DNA from: Deltaproteobacteria bacterium
GTDB taxonomy: Bacteria > Desulfobacterota > Syntrophorhabdia > Syntrophorhabdales > Syntrophorhabdaceae
Direction: 5' to 3'
Length of the DNA: 5,714 nt
Assembly: GCA_003506795.1 (NCBI GenBank)
Contig: DNYO01000165.1
Coordinates: 1-5,714, forward strand
In this document: positions 4,873 through 5,714 of the stretch, piece after piece
Numbering within the stretch: position 1 is the stretch's first letter
How the letters are laid out: each line of letters opens with the position of its first letter
Translations under genes and position numbers: made by a program
The notes under the pieces: model-generated
The model's database searches: none
What the model was told of the DNA's origin: nothing
What the model saw: the letters and a program-made list of their open reading frames with translations, nothing else

Positions 4873-5714
4873 ATGCAAAAAAGTACAGGTCAGGGACCTA
4901 CAAACAAAAGCATCATTACCATTCTGGTGGTCATACTCCTCGGTTTGTTCATCTTTCAGATATACAATAAACCGAAGAAGAACCACGAAAGCATTGCCTT
5001 CAGCGAATTTTCCGAAGCTCTCCGCGCTGAAAAGGTTGCGTCGGTCACGATTCAGGGAAAAAACATTGCCGGCGTTTACAAAGACGGGAAAGAGTTCAAG
5101 ACCTTTGCACCTGACGATCCCGATCTTGTAAAGACGCTGCGGGAGAAGAACGTCAGAATCACCGCCAAGCCCGATGAGGAATCGGGATTGTGGCAGTCCA
5201 TTTTCATATCCTGGTTTCCCATGCTTCTGCTCATCGGCGTATGGATCTTCTTCATGCGACAGATGCAGTCGGGAGGCGGCAAGGCAATGGCCTTCGGCAA
5301 GAGCAAGGCACGCCTCTTCACGGGCCGTGATAACCGGGTGACCTTTCAGGACGTGGCGGGTATAGACGAAGCCAAGGAAGAACTCCAGGAGATCATTGAT
5401 TTCCTCGTGGACCCAAAAAAGTTTACCAGGCTCGGCGGGCGCATACCCAAGGGCGTCCTTCTCGTCGGGCCTCCCGGGACGGGCAAGACGCTTCTCGCCC
5501 GTGCTATAGCGGGTGAAGCGAACGTCCCCTTCTTCACGATAAGCGGCTCCGATTTCGTCGAGATGTTCGTCGGCGTCGGTGCGTCCCGTGTTCGCGATTT
5601 ATTCAACCAGGCAAAAAAGAACGCCCCCTGCATCATCTTTATTGATGAGATAGATGCTGTCGGACGACACCGCGGCGCCGGTCTCGGCGGCGGCCACGAT
5701 GAGCGTGAGCAGAC
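4873..5714 (+). CDS. ftsH: ATP-dependent zinc metalloprotease FtsH, 5' part
   Basis: This is the N-terminal 280 residues of the membrane-anchored AAA+ protease that removes misassembled membrane proteins and some regulators; the gene runs off the right edge. A first transmembrane helix (about 13-31) is followed by a small periplasmic domain (about 35-107) and a second helix (about 112-128). The AAA+ module begins at VTFQDVAGIDEAKEEL. Walker A is GPPGTGKT (199-206), the pore-loop motif is MFVGVG (231-236), and Walker B is IIFIDE (254-259). The sequence ends in GGGHDEREQ, before the second region of homology and the HExxH zinc protease domain. The ATG at 4873 is the only in-frame start after the stop at 4840, and it gives a normal FtsH N-terminus. 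It has no Shine-Dalgarno sequence at a proper distance: AAGGA at 4845-4849 is 23 nt away. The gene diverges from the flavoprotein gene and has its own promoter. Confidence 0.97.
   Translation, partial: MQKSTGQGPTNKSIITILVVILLGLFIFQIYNKPKKNHESIAFSEFSEALRAEKVASVTIQGKNIAGVYKDGKEFKTFAPDDPDLVKTLREKNVRITAKPDEESGLWQSIFISWFPMLLLIGVWIFFMRQMQSGGGKAMAFGKSKARLFTGRDNRVTFQDVAGIDEAKEELQEIIDFLVDPKKFTRLGGRIPKGVLLVGPPGTGKTLLARAIAGEANVPFFTISGSDFVEMFVGVGASRVRDLFNQAKKNAPCIIFIDEIDAVGRHRGAGLGGGHDEREQ

Noticed and set aside
4856..5131. Plus-strand ORF starting at GTG 4856, with AAGGA nine nt upstream
   Set aside because: It overlaps ftsH in another frame, its product resembles nothing known, and the GTG lies inside the ftsH promoter. 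FtsH in its own frame is unmistakable.

Overview
The window looks like ordinary chromosomal DNA from a Gram-negative bacterium, probably of the deltaproteobacterial / Desulfobacterota type. That is an inference. It rests on the ribBA-ribH-nusB gene order, a porin with an outer-membrane signature, an iron-sulfur flavoprotein of the kind common in anaerobes, and moderately GC-rich coding DNA. No mobile element, CRISPR array, tRNA or rRNA was seen. No species can be named from the sequence alone.

Region 1 (1-2132, + strand) is a tight operon. It opens with the 3' part of ribBA, whose start lies to the left of the window. ribH and nusB follow with almost no spacing, and nusB starts inside the end of ribH. 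A NYN/PIN-type putative RNase gene follows after 59 nt. RibBA supplies both riboflavin precursors and RibH joins the dihydroxybutanone phosphate to the pyrimidine to make lumazine. NusB acts in rRNA antitermination, and the NYN protein may act in RNA turnover.

Region 2 (2131-2418) is a gene-free stretch of about 290 nt. It starts with a long inverted repeat containing four copies of a heptanucleotide (ATGGGTA-like). A sigma70-type promoter (TTGACA / TGGTAAAAA) comes next, then an unusually long leader of about 170 nt with small repeats and a strong but orphan Shine-Dalgarno sequence. Region 3 (2419-3696, + strand) is a secreted outer-membrane beta-barrel protein of porin type. It ends at a GC-rich UUCG hairpin that also terminates the convergent gene.

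Region 4 (3752-4612, - strand) encodes a flavodoxin-fold iron-sulfur flavoprotein with an added C-terminal zinc-ribbon-like module. Region 5 (4613-4872) is a divergent intergenic region containing a bulged hairpin near the flavoprotein gene and a near-consensus promoter placed so close to ftsH that its transcript may be leaderless. Region 6 (4873 to the window end, + strand) is the N-terminal half of ftsH, the membrane AAA+ zinc protease; the protease domain lies outside the window.

No clearly new multi-gene system is visible. The most interesting points are the possible leaderless ftsH mRNA, the heptad-repeat palindrome, the zinc-ribbon-fused flavoprotein, and the structured untranslated regions.
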